This document shows positions 1 through 7,691 of a DNA stretch of 64,000 bases, piece by piece. The stretch comes from Phycicoccus sp. M110.8 (GTDB lineage Bacteria > Actinomycetota > Actinomycetes > Actinomycetales > Dermatophilaceae). Location: contig NZ_JAWDIC010000001.1 in the NCBI RefSeq assembly GCF_032464895.1, forward strand, positions 1,798,001 through 1,862,000, written 5' to 3'. The notes below the pieces were generated by a model. That model was given only the letters and a program-made list of their open reading frames with translations, was not told the origin of the DNA and did not search any database. Numbering within the stretch: position 1 is the stretch's first letter; the number at the start of each line of letters is the position of its first letter. Both the position numbers and the translations under genes were made by a program.

Positions 1-39
1 CATGCTGGTGACTGACGACCTGAGCCCCGAAGCGTGGGC

Positions 40-396
40 TCAGACGCTGATCACGATCCACGAGACGGCGCCGATGGTCAGCAGGACGTCGACCAGCAGG
101 GGCGCCCACGCGGCCGTCCGGCCGGCGAACAGCGCACGTCGGGCCAGGACACCCGAGACCCCGACCGGGACCCAGGTGACGCCGATGCCCAGCACGGCCA
201 CCAGCAGGGCGAACCACAGGGGTGTCGGGTCGGTCTCCTGCCAGTCGGTGAACGCGTAGGGCAGGTACGCCGCGACGAACCCGGCGGCGAAGGACAGCGG
301 CAGGGCCAGGAGCACCAGCCAGGACCAGGTGACCAGGTGCCGGTCCGGCTCGCCGTGGCGGCGCTGCGGGCGGACCCTTCGCTCGACCGTGCTCAT
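40..396 (-). CDS. Small three-helix membrane protein, function unknown
   Basis: A 118-residue protein of unknown function. The N-terminus is basic (residues 1-20), followed by three hydrophobic segments at about 22-45, 60-84 and 95-117, so it should sit in the cytoplasmic membrane. I chose the ATG at 396 because GGAGGAG lies just upstream on the minus strand. The frame stays open to 531, but the extra N-terminal residues are low-complexity and lack a ribosome site. It is divergent from the reductase at 537. I recognise no family motif. Confidence 0.6.
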   Translation of the reverse strand: MSTVERRVRPQRRHGEPDRHLVTWSWLVLLALPLSFAAGFVAAYLPYAFTDWQETDPTPLWFALLVAVLGIGVTWVPVGVSGVLARRALFAGRTAAWAPLLVDVLLTIGAVSWIVISV

Positions 397-536
397 CTGC
401 CGACTCCTCCCGGGTCCGTCCTGCTGGGTCCAGCCTCGGGGCGTGGTGCCGCGGCACGAAGGGCCTTTGGTCACCCGAGGTGCTGCCGACGGTGCTCGCC
501 CGGAATGCCGGCACGGGGACCGCAGTTGCACCGCTC

Positions 537-1226
537 ATGACGACGTGGGGCTTCATCGGCAGTGGTCACATCGGCGGCACCGTCGCCCGGCTCGCGCTGG
601 CGGCCGGTCACCAGGTGGTGATGAGCAACAGCCGCGGCCCGCAGACCCTGGCGGACCTGGTCGCCGAGCTGGGCCCCGGAGCCCGGGCGGGCACGACGCA
701 GGAGGCCGCAGAGGCGGGTGACGTCGTCGTGGTGACGATCCCCCTGCGTGCCCTGCGGGACGTCCCCGTCGAGCCACTGCGCGGCAAGGTCGTCATCGAC
801 ACGATGAACTACTACCCGCAGCGGGACGGCTCGTTCCCCGAGCTCGACGACGAGTCCACGACCTCCTCCGAGCTCCTCCAGCAGCACCTGCCGGAGTCGA
901 GCGTCGTCAAGGTGTTCAACAACATCTACTTCGAGCACCTCGCGACCTTGGGCCGGCCGTCGGGGGCACCCGACCGCAGTGCGCTGGCGATCGCCGGCGA
1001 CGACCGCGCCGCCAAGGGCACCGTCACCCGGCTGCTCGACGAGGTCGGCTACGACACGGTCGACCTCGGCGCGCTGGCCGAGGGGTGGCGCACCCAGCCG
1101 GACACGGCGGCATACGGGCTCATGTATGCCGCGGACCCCGAGGACTGGTCGGCCGGCGGCCGCCCGGTGCCGGCGTCCGACGTCGCCGACCGCGCGGCGC
1201 AGTCGCGCCGGCGCCACCAGGCCTGA
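537..1226 (+). CDS. NADPH-dependent F420 reductase-like oxidoreductase
   Basis: A 229-residue Rossmann-fold protein that opens directly with a dinucleotide-binding loop (GFIGSGHIGGTVA, residues 5-17), followed by a beta-strand ending in SNSRGP, the usual NADP 2-prime-phosphate pocket of this family. This matches the F420-dependent NADP oxidoreductase / ProC-like N-terminal domain. A VVVVTIPL strand near residue 63 and a DTMNYY segment near residue 88 fit the same fold. The true substrate could be F420 or something else, because many actinobacterial paralogues are uncharacterised. The ATG at 537 has no clear Shine-Dalgarno and may be read from a leaderless message. An upstream in-frame start at 480 would add 19 low-complexity residues. 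Confidence 0.75.
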   Translation: MTTWGFIGSGHIGGTVARLALAAGHQVVMSNSRGPQTLADLVAELGPGARAGTTQEAAEAGDVVVVTIPLRALRDVPVEPLRGKVVIDTMNYYPQRDGSFPELDDESTTSSELLQQHLPESSVVKVFNNIYFEHLATLGRPSGAPDRSALAIAGDDRAAKGTVTRLLDEVGYDTVDLGALAEGWRTQPDTAAYGLMYAADPEDWSAGGRPVPASDVADRAAQSRRRHQA

Positions 1227-1271
1227 CCGCGGCGTCGACCCGGCGGAACGGGCGCCGGCAACCGGTCCGGC

Positions 1272-2735
1272 TCAGGCGGTGCTGCCCGTGTTGACGCACA
1301 GCCGCACGACGAGCCCGCCGTGGGGCGTGCCGGGCTCGCAGCGGAACCGCGGGTCGATCGAGGGCAGCGGCCGGCCGGCGTAGGAGACGACCCACACGCG
1401 CCGGTAGCGGTCCTCGGTGCGCGTGGCCGCAGCACCGGTGGCCTGCGGCACCCGGAACCCGACGGTGTGCCCGCGGGGCAGGGCGAGGACGTCGGTGGGG
1501 ACGGGCAGCCGGTCGCCGGTGGCTGCCTCCTCGCGCCGCAGGTAGTACGACATGCCCAGCCGCACCGAGGTGTCGGCCCACACCGCCCCGTCGCCCGGAC
1601 GGGCCCGGGACAGCAGCTCGGAGCTGGCGAGCCGGTAGTCCTCGTGCTGGTAGGACGCCGTCACGACCGAGAGGGTCCCGACGGCGAGGACGGCTGCGGT
1701 GGCACCGGCAGCCACCAGCCGGGCCGCCCGGTGGCGCAGGGTGACGACGGCGCCGGCGAGGACCAGGGACTGGAAGGGCACGACGGGTTCGAGGTAGCGC
1801 GGGACGAACGTCGGCGCCACGACGCTGGCGGCGGCGAGCGCGGCGATCGGCACGACGAGGACCCCGAGCAGCAGCAGGGTGGTGCGCCGCTCGAACACCT
1901 GGGACCGGACCAGCACCAGTGCGGCCACGACGGTCGCCGCGAGCACGAGCGGCCCGCCGGCGAGCAGTGACGCCCCGCCGACGAGTGAGGACGGGGTGAT
2001 CGGCGGCACCCACGCGAGCTGGCCGCGCTGGCGCAGGGAGACCGCGAGCACCACCGCGGTCACGACGCCGACGGGGACGTTCACGGCGAGCCAGCGCCGC
2101 CGTTCGCGGCCGCCGGCAGGCAGCAGGGCGAGCGCCACCACACCCAGGACGAGGACGGCATACAGGTGCAGCACCACGGAGGTCGAGGCCGCCAGCACGT
2201 AGAGGACGGAGGCGCGACGCCGTGCCGGGTCGTCGGGTGGGAGGTCGCGGAGGCGGACCGCGAGCAGGGTCGAGCCGAGCACCGTCGCGGTGACCAGGGC
2301 GTACGGGCGGGCGTCGCGCGCGTACGCCACGGCGAAGGGGTGGACGGCGACGAACAGCGCCGGCAGCAGCCCGGCCCGGGGGCCGAGCCAGCGCTGGCCC
2401 AGCCGCGCCGTCAGCAGGACGGTCGCGACGAACCCGACCACGCTCGGCAGGCGCAGCGTCCAGTCGGCGGCGCCGATGACGTCACGCCACAGGTGCAGGA
2501 GGGCGTAGTACGGCCCGATGTTGGCGTCGGTCACGCCCAGCAGCGCGTCCAGGCGCACCCAGCTCAGCGAGGACGCCCAGGCCGAGGCGACCTCGTCGTA
2601 CCAGAGCGGCTGGTCGTCGAGGCGTGCCAGCCCCACCGCACCGGCCACCGCGAGCACCGCGACGAGCAGGGGCGCGACGGCACGACCCCGGAGCCGCAGG
2701 CGGCCCGGGACCACGACACGGTCGGTCCACGCCAC
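1272..2735 (-). CDS. Membrane glycosyltransferase, GT39/ArnT-like
   Basis: A 487-residue polytopic membrane protein with the GT-C fold pattern. A first transmembrane helix is followed by an extracytoplasmic acidic motif (LDDQPLWYDE), then some ten hydrophobic segments and a soluble C-terminal tail rich in charged residues. The acidic WYDE-type motif in the first periplasmic loop is typical of dolichyl/undecaprenyl-phosphate sugar transferases of family GT39, which move a sugar from a polyprenyl phosphate carrier to an acceptor outside the membrane. The acceptor is unknown. The start is uncertain: GTG at 2735 fits the onset of similarity-like sequence, but no strong ribosome site is visible. 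It lies 56 bases downstream of the padR-type gene and may be co-transcribed with it. Confidence 0.7.
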   Translation of the reverse strand: MAWTDRVVVPGRLRLRGRAVAPLLVAVLAVAGAVGLARLDDQPLWYDEVASAWASSLSWVRLDALLGVTDANIGPYYALLHLWRDVIGAADWTLRLPSVVGFVATVLLTARLGQRWLGPRAGLLPALFVAVHPFAVAYARDARPYALVTATVLGSTLLAVRLRDLPPDDPARRRASVLYVLAASTSVVLHLYAVLVLGVVALALLPAGGRERRRWLAVNVPVGVVTAVVLAVSLRQRGQLAWVPPITPSSLVGGASLLAGGPLVLAATVVAALVLVRSQVFERRTTLLLLGVLVVPIAALAAASVVAPTFVPRYLEPVVPFQSLVLAGAVVTLRHRAARLVAAGATAAVLAVGTLSVVTASYQHEDYRLASSELLSRARPGDGAVWADTSVRLGMSYYLRREEAATGDRLPVPTDVLALPRGHTVGFRVPQATGAAATRTEDRYRRVWVVSYAGRPLPSIDPRFRCEPGTPHGGLVVRLCVNTGSTA

Positions 2736-2791
2736 GCCACGATCGTCGGGGGTCGGACTGCAGCGGGGCTGGGCGCCACCTGAGGATCTGC

Positions 2792-3433
2792 TCAACCCCG
2801 GCTGTGCTCGGCCAGCGCGGCCCGGGCGCTCGCCACCAGCTCGCCCAGGCTGTCCGGGGCCGACCACCCCGCGGGGTCGGTGGTCGACTCCCAGTAGTCC
2901 ACCTGGTCCCGCGCCCACCGGGTCCAGCGGAGCACCGCCAGCTCCTGCTCGAGCTGAAGCCGCAGCGACAGCGCGCTCAGGTGCAGCCGTTCGGGGAAGG
3001 CGGTCTCCTCGAGCGATCCCTGCGCCATGGCGGCCAGTGATTCGATCCGCTCGGCCGCCTCCTCGCCCTGCCGCGACAGGGTCGTCCGCAGCTGGCCGAG
3101 GTCCCCGGCGTCGGCGAAGAAGACCTTCACCATCGCCTCGGACTCGGCCGACCGGGGTGCCGGGGGCTGGTCCAGCCAGTGCGCCAGGGCCGCGCGGCCC
3201 TGCGGGGTGATCGTGTAGACGGTCCGGGGCCGCCGGCCGGTGTGCTCGGTGCGTGCCGTGGCGAGCCCGCGCTCCACCAGCGCCTTGGGCTCCTGGTAGA
3301 GCTTGCGCTCGGCCCGGGGCCAGAACCAGTTGAGGCTGCGCCGGACCTGCTGGGCGAGCTCGTAGGTGGTCCAGGACCGCAGGGAGAGCAGGCCGAGGAC
3401 GGCGTAGGAGGTGCCGGTGGGGGCGCTGGGCAT
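2792..3433 (-). CDS. PadR-family transcriptional regulator
   Basis: A 213-residue PadR protein. The N-terminal winged helix (about residues 5-80) contains YAVLGLLSLRSWTTYELAQQ, then WPRAERKLYQEPKALVERGL and GRRPRTVYTITPQGRAAL, the classic PadR recognition helix and wing. The C-terminal half is a charged helical dimerisation region (Vir_C-like, about 90-190). PadR proteins are usually repressors released by small aromatic or other ligands. The gene is divergent from the dioxygenase-like gene at 3519, and a 16+16 base inverted repeat lies between the two starts, so it probably represses both itself and that operon. Start ATG 3433 was preferred to GTG 3448, which would only add five residues. 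Confidence 0.85.
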   Translation of the reverse strand: MPSAPTGTSYAVLGLLSLRSWTTYELAQQVRRSLNWFWPRAERKLYQEPKALVERGLATARTEHTGRRPRTVYTITPQGRAALAHWLDQPPAPRSAESEAMVKVFFADAGDLGQLRTTLSRQGEEAAERIESLAAMAQGSLEETAFPERLHLSALSLRLQLEQELAVLRWTRWARDQVDYWESTTDPAGWSAPDSLGELVASARAALAEHSRG

Positions 3434-3449
3434 GGGACATCTTGACACG

Positions 3450-3495
3450 CTGCCCTGGGCAGTATCACCCTGATCTCAAATACTGCACAGGACAG
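3450..3495. promoter_or_regulatory. Inverted-repeat operator for the PadR regulator
   Basis: Two 16-base arms, CTGCCCTGGGCAGTAT (3450-3465) and ATACTGCACAGGACAG (3480-3495), are inverted relative to each other with 14 of 16 positions matching and a 14-base spacer. Each arm is itself nearly palindromic (CTGCC..GGCAG and CTGCAC..GGACAG). The AGTAT/ATACT core is the kind of site PadR proteins bind. It fills the gap between the two divergent starts, only about 24 bases from the dioxygenase-like start. Binding is inferred. Confidence 0.65.
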
Positions 3496-3518
3496 TAATG
3501 AGAGAGGACCGACCGCCC

Positions 3519-4400
3519 ATGACGATCAGCTCACCCAGCGCGCCCACCCTCGGCCCCGCGACAGCCGGCCTGCGCCCCGGAGCAGCCGCCCTCCGCACCG
3601 GAGCAGCCGCCCTCCGCACCGGGGCGGCGCAGGCCGAGCCCCTGCCCGTGACCGACCTCGGCAGCGGGGGGCCCGCCCTGGTCTTCGTCCCCGGCTGGTG
3701 CGGCGACCGCACCGTCTTCGACCCGCTCATCGAACGGTCCGCCCGGCACCGCAGGTCGGTGTCCGTGGACCTGCCGGGGCTCGGTGAGTCCCGGGCTCAC
3801 GGCGACTACGACAGCGCGGAGCTGGCCGACGCGCTCGTGGCGACCCTGGACGCGGCCGGTGTCGAGGCGTTCGTCCCCGTCGCCCTGTCGCACGCGGGGT
3901 GGACCGCACTGGAGCTGCGGCACCGGCTCGGGCCGGAGCGGGTCCCGGGGGTGGTGCTGCTCGACTGGATGCCGCTGGGCACCCCGCCCGGCTTCGCCGA
4001 CGCACTCGCCGGGCTGCAGTCCCCCGCCTGGCAGGAGGTCCGTGCCGCCCTGCAGGACCTGTGGACCGCCGGCCTCGACCTGCCCGCCTTGCAGCGGTAC
4101 GTCGCCGACATGGGCACCTACGGGCAGGAGCACTGGCGTCGCGCCGGGCGCGAGATCGCCGCCGGGTTCGAGCGCCACCCCGTCCCGCTGGAGGCGTTCG
4201 CCGCCACGCAGCCGTGCCCGGTGCTGCACCTCTACGCCCAGCCGACCGACCCCGGACTCCTCGCCGCCCAGCAGGCGTGGGCCCGCGAGCACGGCTGGTT
4301 CTCCGTGCGCCGGCTGGAGGCGGCGAGCCACTTCCCGATGTTCGAGGTGCCTGCTGAGATGGTCGATGCCATCGAGGAGTTCGTGGAGGGGCTCGCGTGA
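3519..4400 (+). CDS. Alpha/beta-hydrolase of the cofactor-free 2,4-dioxygenase (HOD/QDO) type
   Basis: A 293-residue alpha/beta-hydrolase fold protein. From memory, its pattern is closest to the cofactor-independent ring-cleaving 2,4-dioxygenases for 3-hydroxy-4-quinolones (HOD, QDO, AqdC). It has LVFVPGWCGDRTVF (54-67), the nucleophile elbow replaced by LSHAGW with Ser124, the LDWMP acid segment (Asp149), a conserved Trp171, a QPTDP loop at 241-245, EHGWFS and the terminal His271 in ASHFP. HOD carries a second histidine shortly after the PGWC motif; here that position looks like Arg64, so substrate or chemistry may differ. A plain hydrolase is the alternative. The first 40 residues hold a short tandem repeat and look disordered. 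The stop overlaps the next start by four bases, so the two are translationally coupled. Confidence 0.6.
   Translation: MTISSPSAPTLGPATAGLRPGAAALRTGAAALRTGAAQAEPLPVTDLGSGGPALVFVPGWCGDRTVFDPLIERSARHRRSVSVDLPGLGESRAHGDYDSAELADALVATLDAAGVEAFVPVALSHAGWTALELRHRLGPERVPGVVLLDWMPLGTPPGFADALAGLQSPAWQEVRAALQDLWTAGLDLPALQRYVADMGTYGQEHWRRAGREIAAGFERHPVPLEAFAATQPCPVLHLYAQPTDPGLLAAQQAWAREHGWFSVRRLEAASHFPMFEVPAEMVDAIEEFVEGLA
3577..3618 (+). repeat. 21-bp tandem repeat inside the dioxygenase-like gene
   Basis: Two exact head-to-tail copies of a 21-base unit (3577-3597 and 3598-3618), with a decaying third copy beginning at 3619. In frame they encode a repeated GAAALRT heptad in the N-terminal extension of the alpha/beta-hydrolase protein. 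Being a multiple of three, copy-number change would not break the frame. Confidence 0.85.
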
Positions 4401-5161
4401 CGCTGCTGGCCGTGGTCGTGGCACACCCGGACGACGAGACCTTCGCGTGCGGGTCGGTGCTCCTGCGTGCCGCGGCCCGCGGGGTGCGCACGGTCGTCGT
4501 CTGCGCGACGCGCGGGGAGGCCGGCGAGGTGCACGAGCGGGCGCACGTGCCCCCGGGTGGGGTGGCGGCCATCCGGGAGGCCGAGCTGCGCGCGGCGGCC
4601 TCGTCGCTGGGCGTCGACGACGTGGTGCTGCTCGACTTCCTCGACTCCGGGATGGAGGGCCCGTGCGCACCCGACACGTTGAGCGGGGCGCCGTTCGCCG
4701 AGGTCGTCGAGTCGCTCGCGCACGTGCTGGCTCCCGCCCGCCCGGACGTGGTCGTCACGCTCGACGGCAGCGACGGGCACCGTGACCACCTCCGCGTCCG
4801 CGACGCAGTGGCCGCGGTCCTCGACGGCACGGACACACCCCTGTACCTGCATGCCCTGCCCCGGTCGCTGATGCGGGAGTGGGTGCGCCACCACGAGGGG
4901 GACGCCGCGGCGGCGGCCTACACGAGCAACCCGTCGATCGGCACCCCGGATGCCGAGGTGACCACCGTGCTCGACGCCTCCGACCACTACGCCGCCCGGC
5001 TCGAGGCCATCGCGCTGCACCGGTCGCAGGGCTCGCCGTTCGACGACCTGCCCGAGGACCTGCGACGGGCCTTCCTCGCCACGGACCACCTCGTCCGGGT
5101 CCGCCCACCGTGGACCGGGGGCGAGCCGGAGCACGAGCTGCTCGGCCTCCCCCGGGATTGA
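4397..5161 (+). CDS. PIG-L / LmbE-family zinc-dependent deacetylase
   Basis: A 254-residue PIG-L (LmbE) family protein. The zinc-binding motif AHPDDE is at residues 9-14, and a second metal histidine lies in the GHRDH segment about residue 125. The family removes acetyl or other acyl groups from amines, for example in mycothiol (MshB), bacillithiol, chitin oligomers or small amides. Start GTG 4397 overlaps the preceding stop, so it is made together with the dioxygenase-like enzyme under the PadR regulator. HOD-type enzymes release N-acylanthranilates, so an amide-cleaving partner would make biochemical sense; that link is inference. It could instead be a detoxification or thiol-metabolism enzyme. 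Confidence 0.8.
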   Translation: MTLLAVVVAHPDDETFACGSVLLRAAARGVRTVVVCATRGEAGEVHERAHVPPGGVAAIREAELRAAASSLGVDDVVLLDFLDSGMEGPCAPDTLSGAPFAEVVESLAHVLAPARPDVVVTLDGSDGHRDHLRVRDAVAAVLDGTDTPLYLHALPRSLMREWVRHHEGDAAAAAYTSNPSIGTPDAEVTTVLDASDHYAARLEAIALHRSQGSPFDDLPEDLRRAFLATDHLVRVRPPWTGGEPEHELLGLPRD

Positions 5162-5177
5162 ACGGTGCCCGGACGCG

Positions 5178-5729
5178 TCAGCCCCGGGGACGCAGCCGGT
5201 AGGTCAGCATCGCGTTGCCGACCGGCGTGGTCTCACCGCGGACGAGCTCGAGCCGGGTCACGGGCACCGACTCGTCGAACAGGCGCCGCCCGACACCGAC
5301 CGCCGGGTGCGTCGTGAGGGTGAGCTCGTCGACCACGCCGGCGAGGAACATGCTGCGGGTCGTCTCGATCCCGCCCACGACGCTGATGCCGCCGCCGTCA
5401 CCGGCCTTGAGGTCACGGACGTACGCCACGGGGTCGCCGGCGATGGTCGTGCTGTTCCAGCCGGGCTCGGGGTCCAGGGTCGAGGACACGACGTGCTTGC
5501 GGACCCCGTTGATGAACACGGCGAACTCGTCGTCGCCCTGCGCCGTGGGCCAGTACTGGGACCACTCCTGCCAGAGCCGGCGTCCCATGACGACGTCGGT
5601 CACGCCACCGATGGCGCGGCCGAGCGTCGCCACCTCGGCCTCGCCGAAGGCGTCGAACTGCCACTCGTTGGGCGCCTCGACGACGCCGTTGACGGCGTGG
5701 AACAGGTGGGCGGTGACGGTGCGGGCCAT
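5178..5729 (-). CDS. Dihydrofolate reductase-family (RibD C-terminal-like) protein
   Basis: A 183-residue protein of the RibD C-terminal / DHFR-like fold, common as stand-alone reductases in actinobacteria. It has an early HLFHAVNGVVEAP strand, DVVMGRRLWQEW near residue 53, GGGISVVGGIETTRSM (about 117-132) as the NADPH-binding glycine stretch, and LTTHPAVGVGRRLF near the end. The substrate is unknown and a role in riboflavin synthesis is not implied. ATG 5729 has GAGGAG seven bases upstream. It converges on the PIG-L gene with 16 bases between the stops. A second member of the family is at 42521-43063. Confidence 0.75.
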   Translation of the reverse strand: MARTVTAHLFHAVNGVVEAPNEWQFDAFGEAEVATLGRAIGGVTDVVMGRRLWQEWSQYWPTAQGDDEFAVFINGVRKHVVSSTLDPEPGWNSTTIAGDPVAYVRDLKAGDGGGISVVGGIETTRSMFLAGVVDELTLTTHPAVGVGRRLFDESVPVTRLELVRGETTPVGNAMLTYRLRPRG

Positions 5730-5897
5730 GGGGTCTCCTCGGTGTGGTCGTGGGTCACCCAACCAGACCGGCGTGGCCCCCGGAACTCATCGCCGGGCCC
5801 CCCTCCGGGCCGTCCGCCCAGCCCTCCCAACGCTCCTCCGCGTCGTCCGCCCAGGACGTCGTCCGGTCCGTCGGCGCCCGCCGGGTCATGCGCGTGC

Positions 5898-5903
5898 GAG
5901 GCT
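5898..5903 (+). promoter_or_regulatory. -10-like hexamer (leaderless), MOSC gene
   Basis: GAGGCT ends six bases before the GTG at 5910. The spacing is the same as for many other starts in this window, which suggests transcription begins at or next to the start codon. The first base deviates from the usual T or C, so this is a weaker example. Confidence 0.35.
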
Positions 5904-5909
5904 GGGTCG

Positions 5910-6674
5910 GTGCGCGTACGTCGACTGGGCTTCGCCGCCGTCAAGGGCACGCGGCACCTGTCGCGCCCGGTGGTGGACCTCACCGTCGACGGACCCGAGG
6001 GCGACCGGCGGTATGCCGTGGCCGACCCGTCCACCGGCCGGGTGCTGCGGACCGTCGACCACCCGGCGCTCGCACGGGTGACGGCCGAGGTCGCGGACGG
6101 GGTGCTGCGGCTGGGGCTGCCCGACGGCACCGTCGTCGCCGGCCCCGCCGAGGCCGCCGAGGAGGGCGGCACCACCGTCGAGGGCGACTACTGGGGACGC
6201 CCGGCCACCCTGCGCCCGCTCGACGGGTCCCACGACGCCGCGCTCACGGCATACCTCGGGCTCCCCGCGACGGTCGTCGCGACCGAGCCGGGCGCGGTCG
6301 TGTGGGGTGCCCCCGTGTCCGTGGTGACGACCGGGGAGCTGGACCGGCTGGCGGGGCGGCTGCGCGGGGCGGGGGCGACCGTCCCGGCCGCGCTCGACGA
6401 GCGGTTCCGGGCCACCGTGACCCTCGAGGCGGACGACGACCCCGTGCCGGGCACCCGCCTGCGCCTCGGCACGGCGGTGGTGGAGGTGGTCGGGCGGATC
6501 GAGCGGTGCGCCGTCATCGACGCCGACCCCCGCAGCGGCCGTCGCGGCAGCCGGCTGCTGCGGCACCTCGAGCAGCACGGCGGGCTGCCCGTCCTCGGGG
6601 TCGACGCCCGGGTGGTGGTGCCCGGACGGGTCCGCGTGGGCGACCCCGGGACGCCGGAGCGGGCCGCGGACTAG
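5910..6674 (+). CDS. MOSC-domain protein
   Basis: A 254-residue protein with a MOSC N-terminal beta-barrel-like part (KGTRHLSRPVVDLTVDG, RYAVADPSTGRVL; residues 8-45) and a MOSC C-terminal core containing ERFRATVTLEADDD-like sequence and the cysteine-containing IERCAVIDADPRSG (about 199-212). MOSC domains transfer sulfur or oxygen via molybdenum cofactor or a conserved cysteine; the cysteine here lies where the Mo ligand sits in family members. The reaction is unknown. It starts with GTG and is followed nine bases later by the lipase gene, which has its own -10-like hexamer overlapping this stop. Confidence 0.7.
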   Translation: MRVRRLGFAAVKGTRHLSRPVVDLTVDGPEGDRRYAVADPSTGRVLRTVDHPALARVTAEVADGVLRLGLPDGTVVAGPAEAAEEGGTTVEGDYWGRPATLRPLDGSHDAALTAYLGLPATVVATEPGAVVWGAPVSVVTTGELDRLAGRLRGAGATVPAALDERFRATVTLEADDDPVPGTRLRLGTAVVEVVGRIERCAVIDADPRSGRRGSRLLRHLEQHGGLPVLGVDARVVVPGRVRVGDPGTPERAAD

Positions 6675-6677
6675 GGT
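6672..6677 (+). promoter_or_regulatory. -10-like hexamer TAGGGT (leaderless), lipase gene
   Basis: TAGGGT overlaps the stop codon of the MOSC gene and ends six bases before the ATG at 6684. There is no Shine-Dalgarno between them. The same arrangement recurs at 28716, 32768 and 47920. Confidence 0.5.
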
Positions 6678-6683
6678 CGGGCC

Positions 6684-7649
6684 ATGCAGGCGAGCACCTT
6701 CTCCCTCGAGACACCCGACGGCACCCGCGTGCACGTGAACCGGTGGCTGCCGGACGGTACCCCCAAGGCCATCGTGCAGCTCGCGCACGGCATGGCCGAG
6801 CACTCCGAGCGCTACGTGCGGTTCGCCGAGCGCCTCACCGCCGCCGGGTATGCCGTGTACGCCGGCGACCACCGCGGCCACGGCGGGACGGCGCAGGCGC
6901 CGGAGGACGAGGGCTACTTCGCCGACCAGGACGGCTTCGACACGGTGGTCGCCGACATCCACCTGCTCGGGCGGCGTGCACGGGAGGAGCAGGGCGACCT
7001 GCCGTTCTTCCTCGTGGGCCACAGCATGGGCTCGTTCCTCGCCCGCGCGTACGCCATCCGCAACGGGTTCGAGCTCGACGGGCTGGTGCTCATCGGCACG
7101 GCCGGCGACCCCGGGCTGCTCGGGGCCGTCGGGCAGCGGATCGCCACCCTGCAGGCCCGGCTGCAGGGACGTCGGCACCGCAGCGGCCTGATGAACACGC
7201 TGACCTTCGGGCAGTACAACTCGGCGTTCAAGCCCAACCGCACTCCCTTTGACTGGCTGTCGCGGGACGAGGCCGAGGTCGACAAGTACATCGAGGACAT
7301 CCGGTGCGGCGCCGTCTTCACGGCCGGGTTCTACTCCGACCTGCTCGGCGGCCTGGCGCGGATCAACCGCGACGAGGACGTCGCCCGCATCCCGCACGAG
7401 CTGCCCGTGCACCTCGTCTCCGGGTCGCTCGACCCGGTCGGTGCCAACACCAAAGGCGTCCAGCAGGTGGCCGACCAGCTGCGGCGGCTCGGGGTGCGCG
7501 ACGTGACGACGAGGTACTGGCCCGGGGCGCGGCACGAGGTCCTCAACGAGACCAACCGGGACGAGGTCATGGAGGAGATCGTCGGCTGGCTCGACGCGCA
7601 CCTGCGCCGGGATGTCGAGAACGAGCAGGCCGCTCCGTCCCAGGGCTGA
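6684..7649 (+). CDS. Alpha/beta hydrolase, monoacylglycerol lipase / lysophospholipase-like
   Basis: A 321-residue serine hydrolase of the lysophospholipase (PldB / monoacylglycerol lipase, Hydrolase_4) type. VQLAHGMAEHSERY near residues 31-44 gives the HG oxyanion region, GDHRGHGGT near 62-70 is the family signature, and the nucleophile elbow GHSMGS is near 112-117. The late ...LVSGSLDPVG (Asp) and GARHEVLNE (His) supply the other triad members. It probably hydrolyses monoacylglycerols or lysophospholipids in the cytoplasm; no signal peptide is seen. Confidence 0.85.
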   Translation: MQASTFSLETPDGTRVHVNRWLPDGTPKAIVQLAHGMAEHSERYVRFAERLTAAGYAVYAGDHRGHGGTAQAPEDEGYFADQDGFDTVVADIHLLGRRAREEQGDLPFFLVGHSMGSFLARAYAIRNGFELDGLVLIGTAGDPGLLGAVGQRIATLQARLQGRRHRSGLMNTLTFGQYNSAFKPNRTPFDWLSRDEAEVDKYIEDIRCGAVFTAGFYSDLLGGLARINRDEDVARIPHELPVHLVSGSLDPVGANTKGVQQVADQLRRLGVRDVTTRYWPGARHEVLNETNRDEVMEEIVGWLDAHLRRDVENEQAAPSQG

Positions 7650-7691
7650 CGGCGGCCGCCCGGCCGCCCCGACCGAAGGAGACAGCCAGAC

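Noticed and set aside
1272-3440. A single 722-codon protein joining the GT39 enzyme and the region of PadR
   Set aside because: The part upstream of 2735 is a shadow of the PadR gene in another frame and has no membrane or catalytic features. I treat them as two genes.
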